Source: Exophiala sp. HKRS030
Lineage: Eukaryota > Ascomycota > Eurotiomycetes > Chaetothyriales > Herpotrichiellaceae
NCBI GenBank assembly: GCA_023897205.1
Contig: JAHWDD010000002.1
Span: forward strand, 1,860,001-1,924,000
DNA length: 64,000 nucleotides
Direction of reading: 5' to 3'
In this document: in pieces, positions 1-10,915 of the stretch
Layout: every line of letters starts with the position of its first letter
Numbering within the stretch: the first letter of the stretch is position 1
Notes under the pieces: model-generated
What the model was told of the DNA's origin: nothing
The model's input: the letters and a program-made list of their open reading frames with translations, nothing else
Databases searched by the model: none
Position numbers and translations under genes: made by a program

Positions 1-1041
1 GGAGCCTTGTACATGAACCGGTGGATCTCGGGTAAAGAAGAACCTCCGAGAATGTCCACTGTACGGTAAGTATTACCTGGGAGAAGTGTTTTTCTTACTC
101 GTCTCCAGTATTCCGGATTCAACCCTCCTGACTAGCCGAACAACTATGTTTACTGTACGAGGACAAAGTATACGATTCATTGACCACGTGTATTATGCAG
201 ATTGATCCGTCGACCGCCACGAGCTATGGAATATCTGGGGATTCTCCGGTTCACCTGGGGATTGGCAACGAGATATGGACTACTGTCACATACGGAGAAA
301 TGCCACTACACCAACAAGTAGTAAGCGTTGAACTCGACGTGTTCTTTACCTGAATCCCTAGGATCTTCGCTCTTGCGGAGGATCCCTTTTTTTTTAATTG
401 AAATCATACAGTACGCAAGGGGTAACATGAACCGTTGTCTGTCTTTCTTACGGCCACCACCGTAAAGCCAAATCAACGCAGTGAAAGCAAGTCGTCAAGC
501 TCAATCTTTGTCGTCCCATTTCAAGACCTTGTGTGTCGACCTGTGGTGTTCAAGAGCCACTGTCTTTGAAGGAGATTGTACATGCACAGCGCGATAAAGA
601 GAGAGACGAGGCAAATGATGATGTTATGTTGCTTGATTTGGTGTAGGAAGCTTTGTTGAAAAAGACAAGATATATCAATAGATGTGTCTCTGAAAAAAAG
701 GTCACTGGCAGTTACGTGGCAAGAGACTCAAGCATGCTCTCTCACTTTATTGTTCCCTCACTTGACCGCCTGTTAAAGTGCAGTCATGTTTCTTATTTCT
801 CATTATGCTACTTACTTACTCCTGACAGTTAAATGCAGGCAGATAAATCCCATATCATTGAAAAAACCTTGCATATCCATTATGGCCATGGATGACCAAC
901 AGAGCCCTAGTTGCCCAAAAAAATACAAAAGGCTCTGGGAAACCTGACAAGTACAGGGACTTGGGTTCTTCACTAGTAGGTGTTGATTTCCTTCCTCTTT
1001 TTTTCCCGCTTTCTTTCAAAAAAAAGTATTGCATAGTGTTT
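1..1041. other. intergenic, no gene recognised
   Basis: This stretch carries only short frames that resemble no family I know. It has T-rich runs and lies downstream of the minus-strand MFS transporter, so it probably includes that gene's 3' untranslated region. A neighbouring gene may end beyond the left edge, but nothing here shows it. Confidence 0.5.
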
Positions 1042-2921
1042 TTAGTGAGACTCCCCAACGACGTGCGTCTTCCTGTGCATTCTCGCCAGCCACGTCCTGC
1101 TCGTCGCGATTCGGATCTTCTTGCCAAAGATCATGAAGATCAACAGCGCCAGGTCGTTGGCGGCAAGGACACCGCAGAAGATGCCGGCGATGACGGTGAC
1201 GTAGCCATTGTCCAAGATCCAGGTCAACAGCTTGAAGCCCATGGCGAACGAGATGGCCTGCTTGCCCAGGTTCATGGCGATCAGCATCTCGGACAGGTTG
1301 ACCGTGTAGCTGTCGACAGCGTAGGCGAGGGAGAAGGTGAAGTAGAAGTAGGCGGACCAGTTGACCATGGCCACCCCGGCAAAGTAGCCAAACCAATGCA
1401 GGTTCTGCTGCGCCGTGTACCCGTACACGATGAGGCCCGCGGGGCCAATCAACATGGCGGGCAGGAGGACGCCGAGGCGCATCTCGGCCTCGCGGATCCC
1501 GCCGTTCTTCTTGGTCAGGTAGGCGGCGAGGCGGTCGGACGAGGTGGTGAAGGGGACGGCGAGGATGTAACCGACCGCGTTCCCCACGGCGATCAGGCCG
1601 GAATTGGTCTCGGACCAGTTGTAGGGGGGCGCCGTGATCTTGAGGGGAAAAGTGTAGTTGAACGCCAGGGCGCCGAGGCCGATGTAGATGCCGTAGGTGG
1701 CGACGACCCAGAACACCGACGGCACCGCGAAGTAGGTGAAGGACCTGAGCATGGTCATGAAGAAGGGCGCCTCCCGGTCGTACACGCCCCACGGTTTCAG
1801 AGTCCGGACGAAGCTCTTGCGGCCGGGGACCCCGGGCCCGACTTCGCGGAGATCGGGGTCGGCTGTCATCTTCTCCTCGGGCTCGGTGGAGGAGGGGTCG
1901 ATGGTGGCGGCGCCCAGCCTCGCCTTCATTTCTTCGCGCTTGTACCACGTCTCCTCGACGAAGATGAAGGCCAGGATGAACAAGGCGCACGCGAACGCGA
2001 ATTCGACGTAGAAGAAAAGTCGCCACGAGTTGCCGCCCGCGAGCATGTACCCGGCGTACAAGGGTCCGGTGGCTCCCAGGCACAGGCAGACGGTGTAGTA
2101 CCCGAGTCGTTGGCCGCGTTCGTGCAGGAAGAAGATGTCGTTGACAAGTTGGACAGGCAGGGCTTCGCAGACCCCTGATCCAAAGGCGTGGATGACACGG
2201 CACACCATGAGTGTGGCGTACGAGTTACACTGAGAAGCGCCGATGAGGCCGACGGCGAATGCAACGATCGAAGAGAGCATCACTGGTCTCCGGCCGAATT
2301 TCAAATATGCAGGTACGAGGACGAGCGAGCCTTTTGGGATCGTCAGCGAGACGACCTTTTTTTTAGAAAAGAGAAAAGAAGCAACAAAGACAAGAAAACG
2401 TACCGAACCCGTAAGCCAAGTTAGGATAAGAGATCAGCCCCGAGGCCGTCGTGGGCGAGATTCCAAAGCTTTCCGCATAGATGCCAATGTAGACCGAAGG
2501 TCCTAGTAGCGAGGAATTGCCCAGGAACGAATACGCGGCGCAAATGCACAGGATCATCGTCTTCTTCCAGTTTGGCCATTGCAGAGGGTCGTTTGGGTCG
2601 TCGGCCGGTACGGGAAACAAAGCCTGTCCATATCCAGTATCATCGCCCTCTGGAAAAATGAGTCAGTAATTGGCGCTCGCGCAAAAGGGTTCTTTTAGGC
2701 TTCAAAAAGAAGTGTCTGTTCGTACCTTGCGCTTGCAGATTGACGGTTCCCGGAATATCCTCTTCATGTGCATGACTGAACAACAAAAAAGTCAGTGACT
2801 TATCTATCCGGGGATTGTGACTCAAAAATTTTCCGGAGAGAAGATTTACTGCGTATACAACATACCTGTGCTTCAAGTGGGGAGGATGGGCACCGTGTTC
2901 ATGGTCGTCGTGCCCGGTCAT
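1042..2921 (-). CDS. MFS transporter, DHA1-like (drug:H+ antiporter type)
   Basis: This encodes a predicted plasma-membrane major facilitator of about 546 residues. I read four exons: 2921-2866, 2775-2726, 2649-2404 and 2330-1042. All junctions have GT..AG ends and keep frame. The start is the ATG opening a His/Asp-rich cytosolic N-terminus (MTGHDDHEHG). The segment DPNDPLQWPNWKK before the first membrane helix is the usual lead-in of fungal DHA1 proteins. A KFGRRP loop between helices 2 and 3 follows, then many hydrophobic helices with a long charged central loop. The family exports drugs, toxins or metabolites by proton antiport; the substrate here is unknown. Its nearest neighbour is the FAD monooxygenase on the same strand. 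The large exon uses mostly G/C-ending codons, which opens long false frames on the other strand. Confidence 0.85.
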
Positions 2922-4462
2922 GATGGCAAATCAGAAAAAGAAAAAAAAAGAGCTGATGACAATCAGTTGAGATCTGACCACGATCGATGTCGTCGAAAAG
3001 TATTCAAAAAACGTGGTCGACCAAGAAAAGATCTGGAAGCTTGTGGTTTAGAAAACTTCGACAGGCCCAAAGGTTAATATTATTTGTACTTGTACAGTAC
3101 GAGAGGATCTTCCATTAGTCCAAGCCCCGGGCGAAACCTTGCTAGCGACCCTTTGAGCCCTGAAATAATAGTGTGGGTGGCATCTGGCTTCCTTCTCCCG
3201 GGGGAGCGCACACGATTCGCCTTCTGGATCGGTGGGGCGTCGAAGGAGGGCAGCGGGGTCTCCATCCCTATCGACTCCGTATGCATGGGCCTTGCTTTGT
3301 TGTGGGCATGGGGCCACGAGGAAGAAGACCATTGCTTCAGGAAGGTGGCCGGATCTAGCGAGGAAGAGCCCCCCCTTGTCCAGACATCGACACGTCGGCA
3401 TTGCATTTTCTCGTGCTTGCGGGCTCGATATTGGGTTCTCGGCAGTATGAAAATGCCCGGGTTGTACTCCGTAATGATCGAGGCGTTGGTCATTATTGCC
3501 GTTCATACCATCCAGGGTCCCTGACTTTCCGGAGAAGACATCATGCAACCCAAAAGCTTGGTTGTGGTGGTTGTGCTTCGGCGTCGAAGATCGGCTAATG
3601 ATGATTGTCTTCTGGATTTGGATCGCTTGAACCCGTCTCTGAATTGTAACACGATACCTTCATCGTCAAAAGAATCTTCAAGTAGGACATCAGACAGTTT
3701 TCAACCCAGGGACAAGCATTCGTATTGCACGGCCCGTCTCAAATCGTATCGCCTGTCAACTCTAAAAGGAGCCGCACGAAGGCGCCGCCAGTCTTCTGGG
3801 TATTGCCAAGTTGAACGCCCCAAGTGCGAATAGGTAATTAGCCCTCACAGCGCACTTAAAAGTGAAATTGTCACTGTTGTCGCTTAAAAATGGTGGTGTT
3901 AAGCTACTCCAGGCGCATGATCTCGTGGCCAAAATGATCCTCTCAATAGAAAGTCCAGTCTGATGGACTGCTGGAATGGGCGGACGACTCATGATGCACG
4001 GTCTCTATCTCTCGTTAAGGTCTGCACTATTATCGCTTGAGTGCCTTGGTAGGGGGGAACTAACCTGTAAGCCCGCCCGCCACAGCCATGGCATTAGGCA
4101 TGACATGTGCTTTTTATTTAAGTGGTTGAAATCGAAGTGGACCGACCAGCTGTGATATCTGTTGAACTTAATGAGGATATACGATCAACAGAATCACAAT
4201 AAAGGAATTTAACATCTTCCAGCCACAATAACGAGAAGTCGAAGACTCTTGTGACACATGAAGATTGTATGAGGTAAATGGTGGTAGTTTGGTTATGTAA
4301 TTGGTAGATATGAGATACTGGAGTCGAGTTTTGCGGGGCTATATACAGAGGTACAAACATCACTCCAGTGCCGGATCATGATATACGAAGTACGAGTACC
4401 AGTACACAGTCTAGGTAGGTAGCAATTCTTCAGTCATCTGTCATCTCTCACGTCCCTCTCCT
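2922..4462. other. intergenic between MFS and monooxygenase genes
   Basis: Overlapping frames of 137-166 codons occur on both strands at 3048-3548. None resembles a known protein and none has convincing splice structure. I see no gene, though a decayed one at 3.05-3.55 kb cannot be excluded. The stretch should include the promoter of the MFS gene and the 3' end of the monooxygenase transcript. Confidence 0.45.
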
Positions 4463-6075
4463 TTACAATCGGCTCTGTTTGGTAGGTTGTTGGCTCATCT
4501 CTGTGTTTTTTTGTTAGTTGTGCCAAAGGTATGAAATCAATAGCTACTGAGAGGGAAACTCACCTCTCCACGCCTCTTCAGCTTTGGTCTCAGCATCCCA
4601 TCCCCAAAGGAACTGCTGCATCTGAGGATCATTCCACTTGTCGTCACTCTCGCCTCCTTGCGACAGAGCTCGAAACTTTTGATCCCGAGCCTCTTGTTCC
4701 GGACCGTCGGGCAAATGTAACGCCGCTCTCGTCTGTAAACACGACTGTTGGATATGCTCGGCTCGGGCTTTTTGTGCCTTTTCGTACGCTTTCAAAGCCA
4801 GAGGGACTTGATCTTTCGACGTGATAGACGATAGTGTCACGCCCAGAGACGCGGCATCTTCGACGGCCTGAGCGGCACCCTGAGCAACATACGGACTAGG
4901 CCAGGATATTTCCCCCGTTAGCTTTCTTTCGTTCTTTTCTCCCAAGAGGCGCGCGAGATTCTCCAGCATAAGGAAAAAAAGTGTCATGAACTCACAGCAT
5001 CGGATGACACGCATCACCCATGAGCGCGCAACTGCCCTGGACCCACCGTATCAAGGGCATGTGCATGCACAGCTTCCACTCCAGGACATCCCCCTCGGGC
5101 ACCATCTCGAGCAGACGGATCAAGTTCTCGTCCCACCCTTGATATTCCGATAACAGGTTCTTCTTGGAAGACACCGTGGTCCAACTCTCGTCCACCCTCC
5201 CCCGGTCCGGGTGGGCCAGGGCCATGTTGTAAATCTCGTGGTTCCTCACCGGGTAGGCGATGATGTGCCTGTCGGGTCCGATCCAGCGGATGGCCTTTTT
5301 CTCCTCCACAAACGGCATCAGGTCCGGATTGTGCTCCCTCAACATGTCCCTGGTCAGGACGACCCGAAACACCGCGTCCCCCGTCGGGATGGCCACGTCC
5401 TTGTCGTCCCCCAGAATCCTCCCTCGCACCGTCGACTTGATCCCGTCGGCGGCGATGACGACGTCGCCCCGGATCCGAGACCCGTCACCCAGTTCCACGG
5501 CCGCGGGCGTGAACTGCACACCCTTCACCAACGTGTTGGTCTGGATCCTCACGTTGGGCAACTCCAAAGCCTTGTTCAACAACGCCATCTGTAGGTCGGC
5601 CCGGTGAACCACAAACTGCTCGCCGTGAGTCTGCTTGATGGGCACGCTGCCCAACATCCTCCCGCCTTCCCACCTCAAGATGTGGATGGAACCCAACATC
5701 ACCCCCGTCTTGCGCACCGCCGTGCCCGCACCCCACCGGTCGAGCATGCGCAACATGTTCGGTGCGCATTGGATGCCCGCTCCGACTTCTTGAATCTCGG
5801 GTGCGAACTCGATGATCCGTACGTCGTGCCCACGTTTACCCAGGGACACCGCCGCTGCCAAACCACCTATACCTGCACTGGAATTTTGCACTTCTCGTCA
5901 GCCTTTTGAACCTGAAAAAAGCTTCTTTCGGTGTTGAACCCGGAAAAGGAATAAAGTGGTGCTGTTACTGAGTGTAACAAGGTACTCCTGTAGGTCGGTG
6001 AACTCACCCAATGATGATGACTTTCAAAGGGACCTTTGCCCTAGGATATTGTTTCTCCCTATTGATTTCACCCAT
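4463..6075 (-). CDS. FAD-dependent monooxygenase, salicylate-hydroxylase-like, with peroxisomal SRL tail
   Basis: This is a predicted class A flavin hydroxylase of about 439 residues, the family that hydroxylates aromatic acids with NAD(P)H and O2. Four exons fit: 6075-6008, 5877-4996, 4895-4564 and 4500-4463. Splicing the first intron builds the dinucleotide-binding motif GAGIGG at residues 23-28, which is strong support for both the intron and the start. Further family signs are an AADG segment in the middle and GDACHP near residue 310, where the flavin ribityl is bound. The last 38-nt exon ends in SRL, a canonical PTS1 peroxisome signal. If the last intron (4501-4563) is retained, translation stops after GEFPSQ and the signal is lost. 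The exact substrate is unknown; the distance from aromatic-acid hydroxylases of known function was not measured. Confidence 0.85.
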
Positions 6076-7829
6076 GATGATTGATGTGACTGTTGAGATG
6101 ACCTCGTCGTTCCTCCACCTACTAGACCTTTGGATAACAGAACAGGTTCAAGTTCAACACACAAGAAAATCCCTCGCCAACGATTTTGTGATCCTGGTTT
6201 TGTACTCTGTACCCGTTGGTAATATTTTTTCTTCCACGTAGGCTCCCTCCCAGATCCAGGTAGGTACCTGACTCTTTGTGGAAGATTTTTTATTCTATTG
6301 CATGCGCTCAAGTGAATGTTCTAATTGTAAGAAATCTACTCCATAAAAAAGGAAGATATACAAAGAATGACGAGGCTGCTGGGTCGAGGTCAGGTCCACA
6401 TTGTGCAACGGTCCGTCAACAACAGCCGATAAAAGTCGTTAACCCTTTGGAAACCACAACACCACACACACCACCACCACCACCACCACCATCACCCGCC
6501 CCGAGATCGTGGGGCTGTCTGGACCACGAATAAACCCTTTGAGCCTTTTTAGGCTTTTACGGCAGATGATACAAGAGTATATTACAGCGTACATACACTA
6601 CCTACTGTACATCCCCTACATAGAATGCCTCCCGTACTCCATATTCCACACCTACTGACCCCACGAAAACTCTCCTTGTTTATTCGTGTCCCGTGTATAC
6701 TCCATAGTACTTGACAAGGTACTGAATGAATGAGGGTCCTGGCACTGGATCTTGATTATGTACAGAATACTCTGTATGTACCACGTATGTACATTTTTGT
6801 TTGACACGTTCAAAGTATGGACCCTGATTGACTACCTCATACTGTACACTGCACGCTGCACACTACACATTATTTTGTACAATTTGAAATGTGTGAATGT
6901 GTGATGAACAGATAAATAAATAGAATAGGAGTATCAAAAGTATTATTACCGCTCTGTGTGTTTGTGTGTGGTTACAACCGATCTGGTGAGGTTGGACTGT
7001 GCCGTTTCCATCCCTAATTCCCTATTCCGAACAATGCTACTAAAAGGATGGGAAAAAAGAAGCAGTCCCAAATCCTGAATTTCCAATGAAATATTCAAAT
7101 CCCAAGTTTCCAAAGTCCCATATTCATATCCATACCCATACTTCCCATCATATGCTTCATCCAACCAAACAACGATGCAAACCATCAAAAAAAGGGGGAG
7201 GCAAAACACAACCAAAAACAAGAGAAGAGTATCAAAAACAAAAAGTCAAAAACAAAGGCCAGTCAAAAGAAATTATCATACACTCGAAGAGAACAACTTG
7301 GTAAAACAAAATCAACACCTCTGGGAAGAGCCGACTGATTATTGAACGAACAAGCTCTCTCCATATGGAGAGTATTCAACAACCATCGCGACCCTTTGGA
7401 AACACTGTCATCCAAGCAAAAACAAAAACAAAACAAAAACAAGACAAAACAGATAGAAACAACCTAGTTTTCTCCAGACACCCATTTCAACGCTGCACGC
7501 ATTCTCACTATGCATCCCTCCAGCTTGAACCCAATGCATATCGTTGTATTCGCTCCAGTGTGCGCAACAAAATCCTCTCAGCCCCCCGACAACGACCTTC
7601 CTATGATGCAATGGAATAGAAAACTCAACAACAATCACTGCATATATGCCTGTGCTTTCTGTTGCACTGTTCTGTGGTCCAAGCAGTGGTGTGCATATAA
7701 AAACAACCCAAACGAAAGTCAAATAGGCACAATTAAAACCTTTCATGAGAATGCAATCCACCCTTCCGCTTTATGAAGCAAGGAAGCCGCATCTCTTTTC
7801 CGCCTTCAATCGTCCTGTCAATGATGCAT
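6076..7829. other. AT-rich intergenic region, no gene recognised
   Basis: No recognisable coding sequence. It holds a CCA repeat near 6472-6490, A-rich AAAAAC repeats near 7418-7445, and many TACTGTAC/GTACATAC-like words at 6.57-6.87 kb. The left part should contain the monooxygenase promoter. Confidence 0.5.
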
Positions 7830-8050
7830 TTGAATCAATCCACGACCACAGACAGGACATTTGTACGGCCTCAATCCCGTACGTATTTTGTTGTGTCCTC
7901 TTAGGTGCGAGGTTTGTATAGTGTTGCGTCCACAATCCCGACAGGGGGTTTCTCTCCGGTATGTGTTCTCACATGTTCATGCAAAGCTTAAGCTTCTCGA
8001 AAGGCCCGACCGCAGGTAGAACATTTGTAGCACTCGCAAGGAATGTTTGC
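7830..8050 (-). pseudogene. decayed C2H2 zinc-finger tandem (pseudogene relic)
   Basis: Read on the minus strand from about 8050 down, the translation gives YKCSTCGRAF, then an in-frame TAA, then ALHEHVRTHTGEKP. After a shift of frame it gives CRDCGRN...TSHLRGHNKIRTG and then PYKCPVCGRG. These are C2H2 fingers with the classic HTGEKP linker, broken by at least one stop, one frameshift and a second stop. The sequence before the first finger (to about 8230) may hold a still more eroded finger that has lost its histidines. What is seen is finger and linker residues; that this was once a DNA-binding regulator follows from the family. No open frame joins the fingers, so I do not call it a functional gene. 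An intron arrangement that rescues it was not found. Confidence 0.6.
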
Positions 8051-8629
8051 ACTTTGGGCTAACCTTGTCAAACTGGGGGCCCGCGCATGGTGTTTCTTGA
8101 AAATGTTTGTAGAATGCTTGGTCGGATGTTTGAAGGTGCTTGTGTCTCGAATGGCTTCTTCCAGAGGTACGCCTCTTGAAAAGAGTTCCCCTTGCTTCCA
8201 TCTTTTGTCCACTGTGGCCATCGTGCCTAGCTTCCGTTCTGGCGAAGGCGAGAAATGCTGTAGGACGCAGCTTTAGGTCAGACAATAAATGATCCTTGTC
8301 ATGCAGGAGCCAGCTTATTGAATCTCCAATCCCAAGATCTGAACGAACAGTATTCAAATCATACCTTGGGCGCACTGCAACCGACATGGTTCGATAGAGA
8401 ACTCTCATGCAATCTCAGAGCTCAAGCCGAGCTTGAAGTCCAGAGGTAAATGCATGACGTAGGCAGTATATGTCCTCGGCAAGTACCCATCACGAAACAA
8501 GTTAGTCTGTAGAAGACCTGGCGAGACCACTCGAGTACAGTCGACGTCCTTTTCGAACATGTTCTAAGCCATGGTGACTGCAAGACTTTGACTCGAACGA
8601 ACCGTGCGATTCATTTTAGCAATACACCG

Positions 8630-10915
8630 CTAGTATTGATTATTCCATTGGTTTCCTGGGCCGGGATTCTGCGTCGGACCGACCCAACCTTGTCCATGTT
8701 GAGGATTTGGTGGCATGTACTGATTCTGCCCACCCATACCATACATCGGCCTCTGGCCCATACCCATTCCACCATAGCCAGCAGCATTCATGGCTTGAAG
8801 CGCTGCTCCAGGTCCGTAAAGTTGCTGCTGTCCACCGAGATTACCAGAACTACCCTGATGATGGAGCATCGGCATTTGAGGCGGTTGCATCTGCTGTGGA
8901 TGAGGGGAGGCATTCGGATGCCCACCCGGCATCGGCGAAGGGATCTGGCCTTGTGGAAGGTTCGGTGAAAAATGGGGCGTAGGCATCCTATGTAAGGCTG
9001 GAGACTGGTGAGGTTGAGGAGGCGGAGCACCCCAACCTTGCTGTTGCTGCTGTTGCTGTTGCGGCGTCATACCATGGGGAGAGAAGTTACCACCGGCAAA
9101 AGGCATCTGCTGCTGTTGGGCGGCTGACTGTGAGATGGAGAGATTGGACGAGGATCGCTGGAATTGTTGATGCTGGGGAGTGTATTGCGTCGGGTCTCGG
9201 GGGAATTGCTGTTGTAAACTTGGTGTACGCACTGGAGATTGAATCGGTGGAGGTTGGTGAGGGTACGATGGCGGATTCATTGAGGACTGGGACGTCTGCG
9301 CTTGATTTGGCAGAGCACTTCCTGGAGGAGGTATGTCGGTTGTCGGGAATCTTGGTGAGGTGAAAGGATGACTTGTTGTTGGTACTTCGGCTTCTGGAGG
9401 TGGAGGAGTAGACACAGGTGGCTCATGGGGTCTGCGCCAATAGTCATCCACCAGGTGACGGCGATAGCGACTTTGTTGGTTGAGGGTCTTGCTGAAATCC
9501 GCTGCGTGCGCCGCCTGACTCGACAACTCTGCATCGGTACTTGAGCGAGTCAAATCCTGGTACGGGGGACCATTGACATCAAAGCGTGGTCTGGGGATGT
9601 CCTTGAATCGCTCATATGCAGGATCAAAGTTTGCTAATGGGGGCATGGTCGCCGCGATTCCGGAGTGCAGAGGAGGTGGTTGAAGCGCTCCATAGCCGGG
9701 ACCATTACTGTAGACAATATCACCGTAGCTGGCCGCGTGGGTGGTTCTGGCGTTCAACTGATCCTGAGCAGCAGCTTCCCTGGCTCTGGCGGCTCCCGGT
9801 CGCTTTTCACCAGCCGCATCCTGCTCAGTGAAGCCCTGTTTGATAGCTTTGGCCTCCCAGTAGTCGTCTCGAACCCGACGTCCATCTTTAATGACGCGAC
9901 TGCCGAACTGCCTGAACATTGACCTTGCAGTGACCACCGCTATCTGTCGAGACCGGTACGAGTAGGGCAAGATCTCGTGGTTAACAAGCTCTTCCTTTTC
10001 CTTTGCGCTGGCAATGATCTTGAACAGTGAACGATTCTTGTTGAACAAGAGGTAAGAATCCCTGTACTGTAGCTGTCGCGCGCATTCTGTCGCTAGCATG
10101 AAGAGCTTCTGACCTCGGCCTGGCAGAGTGAATGTCCTGATTTTGTATTCGCGTCCACCCTGGAGATAACCTAGATGGTCCACCTTTTTCTCGCCTTGTT
10201 CGTCGATTTCCCGTGGCATATATTCATCTCCTTCGGGCTGCAATACATCACTTGTGTGGTCTCTAACCGTGGGCAATGCTTTGATGGTAGATTTGGGGAG
10301 TGAGCGCGGCGGCGAGGCTTGGAGAGGAGTAGAACCTGCATGCTGCGAGATACCTTGGCCCCGCGGTGTTTGCGTGAGCTCTGGTGATGTCTGGTCGGAG
10401 GGAAGGGGCGGTGCGTCGACGTGTGAAGTGAAGTCTCCAGACGATCTAGGCGTCTTTGAAGGTCGCCCACGCTTGCGCGGCGCTGTACGTGTGTTAATAA
10501 GATTCACCGAGCTCGCGCCCGAAGACAAATTCCGCAGACTTACCATCATCATCAGCCTGTGGATAGTCGCCATACTGTTCGGGAGATCGACTTCTCTTGA
10601 GACCCCGGGGTCCGGAATCTGTGGATGGCTGCAACACACCTATTACAATACACGAATTCAGTCAGTCACAAACTTGATAGCGATGGAACTGATGAAAAAT
10701 GATGAGCTTGGTCTGAGGGCCCAGACGACGGGCGGCGACAAGAAAAACGACCACCAAGGCCGGTCAAGAGGTCAAGGTGCCATGACCAATAGATGCGAGA
10801 TATACGTACCACTGGAGTTCAGAGCTGCAGGATTAATGGTGCCCGAACCATCGCTCATGGCGCCGATACCGTTCAAAGCATTTGTCGGCTGGTGAGAAGG
10901 TGGATAGATGGACAT
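8630..10915 (-). CDS. RSC7: RSC7/Npl6-like chromatin-remodelling complex subunit
   Basis: This is a predicted 677-residue nuclear subunit of the RSC or SWI/SNF remodelling complex. Exons: 10915-10810, 10618-10544 and 10482-8630, all GT..AG and frame-consistent. The start ATG opens MSIYPPSHQP. An AT-hook-like RKRGRPSK follows the second intron. The conserved core runs from about residue 158 to 265 (HLGYLQGGREYKIRTFTLPG, then ...FGSRVIKDGRRVRDDYWE) and matches the RSC7/Swp82 family. The rest is a low-complexity, Pro- and Gln-rich tail with a run of eight Gln near the middle. Npl6/Rsc7 is shared by fungal remodelers and helps hold the fungal-specific module together; that role is from the family. 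The long gene-free region upstream may hold its promoter. An alternative would be the paralogue Swp82; the core alone does not decide. Confidence 0.85.

Noticed and set aside
892..2178. 428-codon plus-strand frame
   Set aside because: It lies antisense to the MFS transporter exon, has no recognisable domain, and is explained by G/C-ending codons of the real gene.
3048..3548. Overlapping frames of 137-166 codons on both strands
   Set aside because: No known motif, no splice structure and several equally long frames over the same bases.
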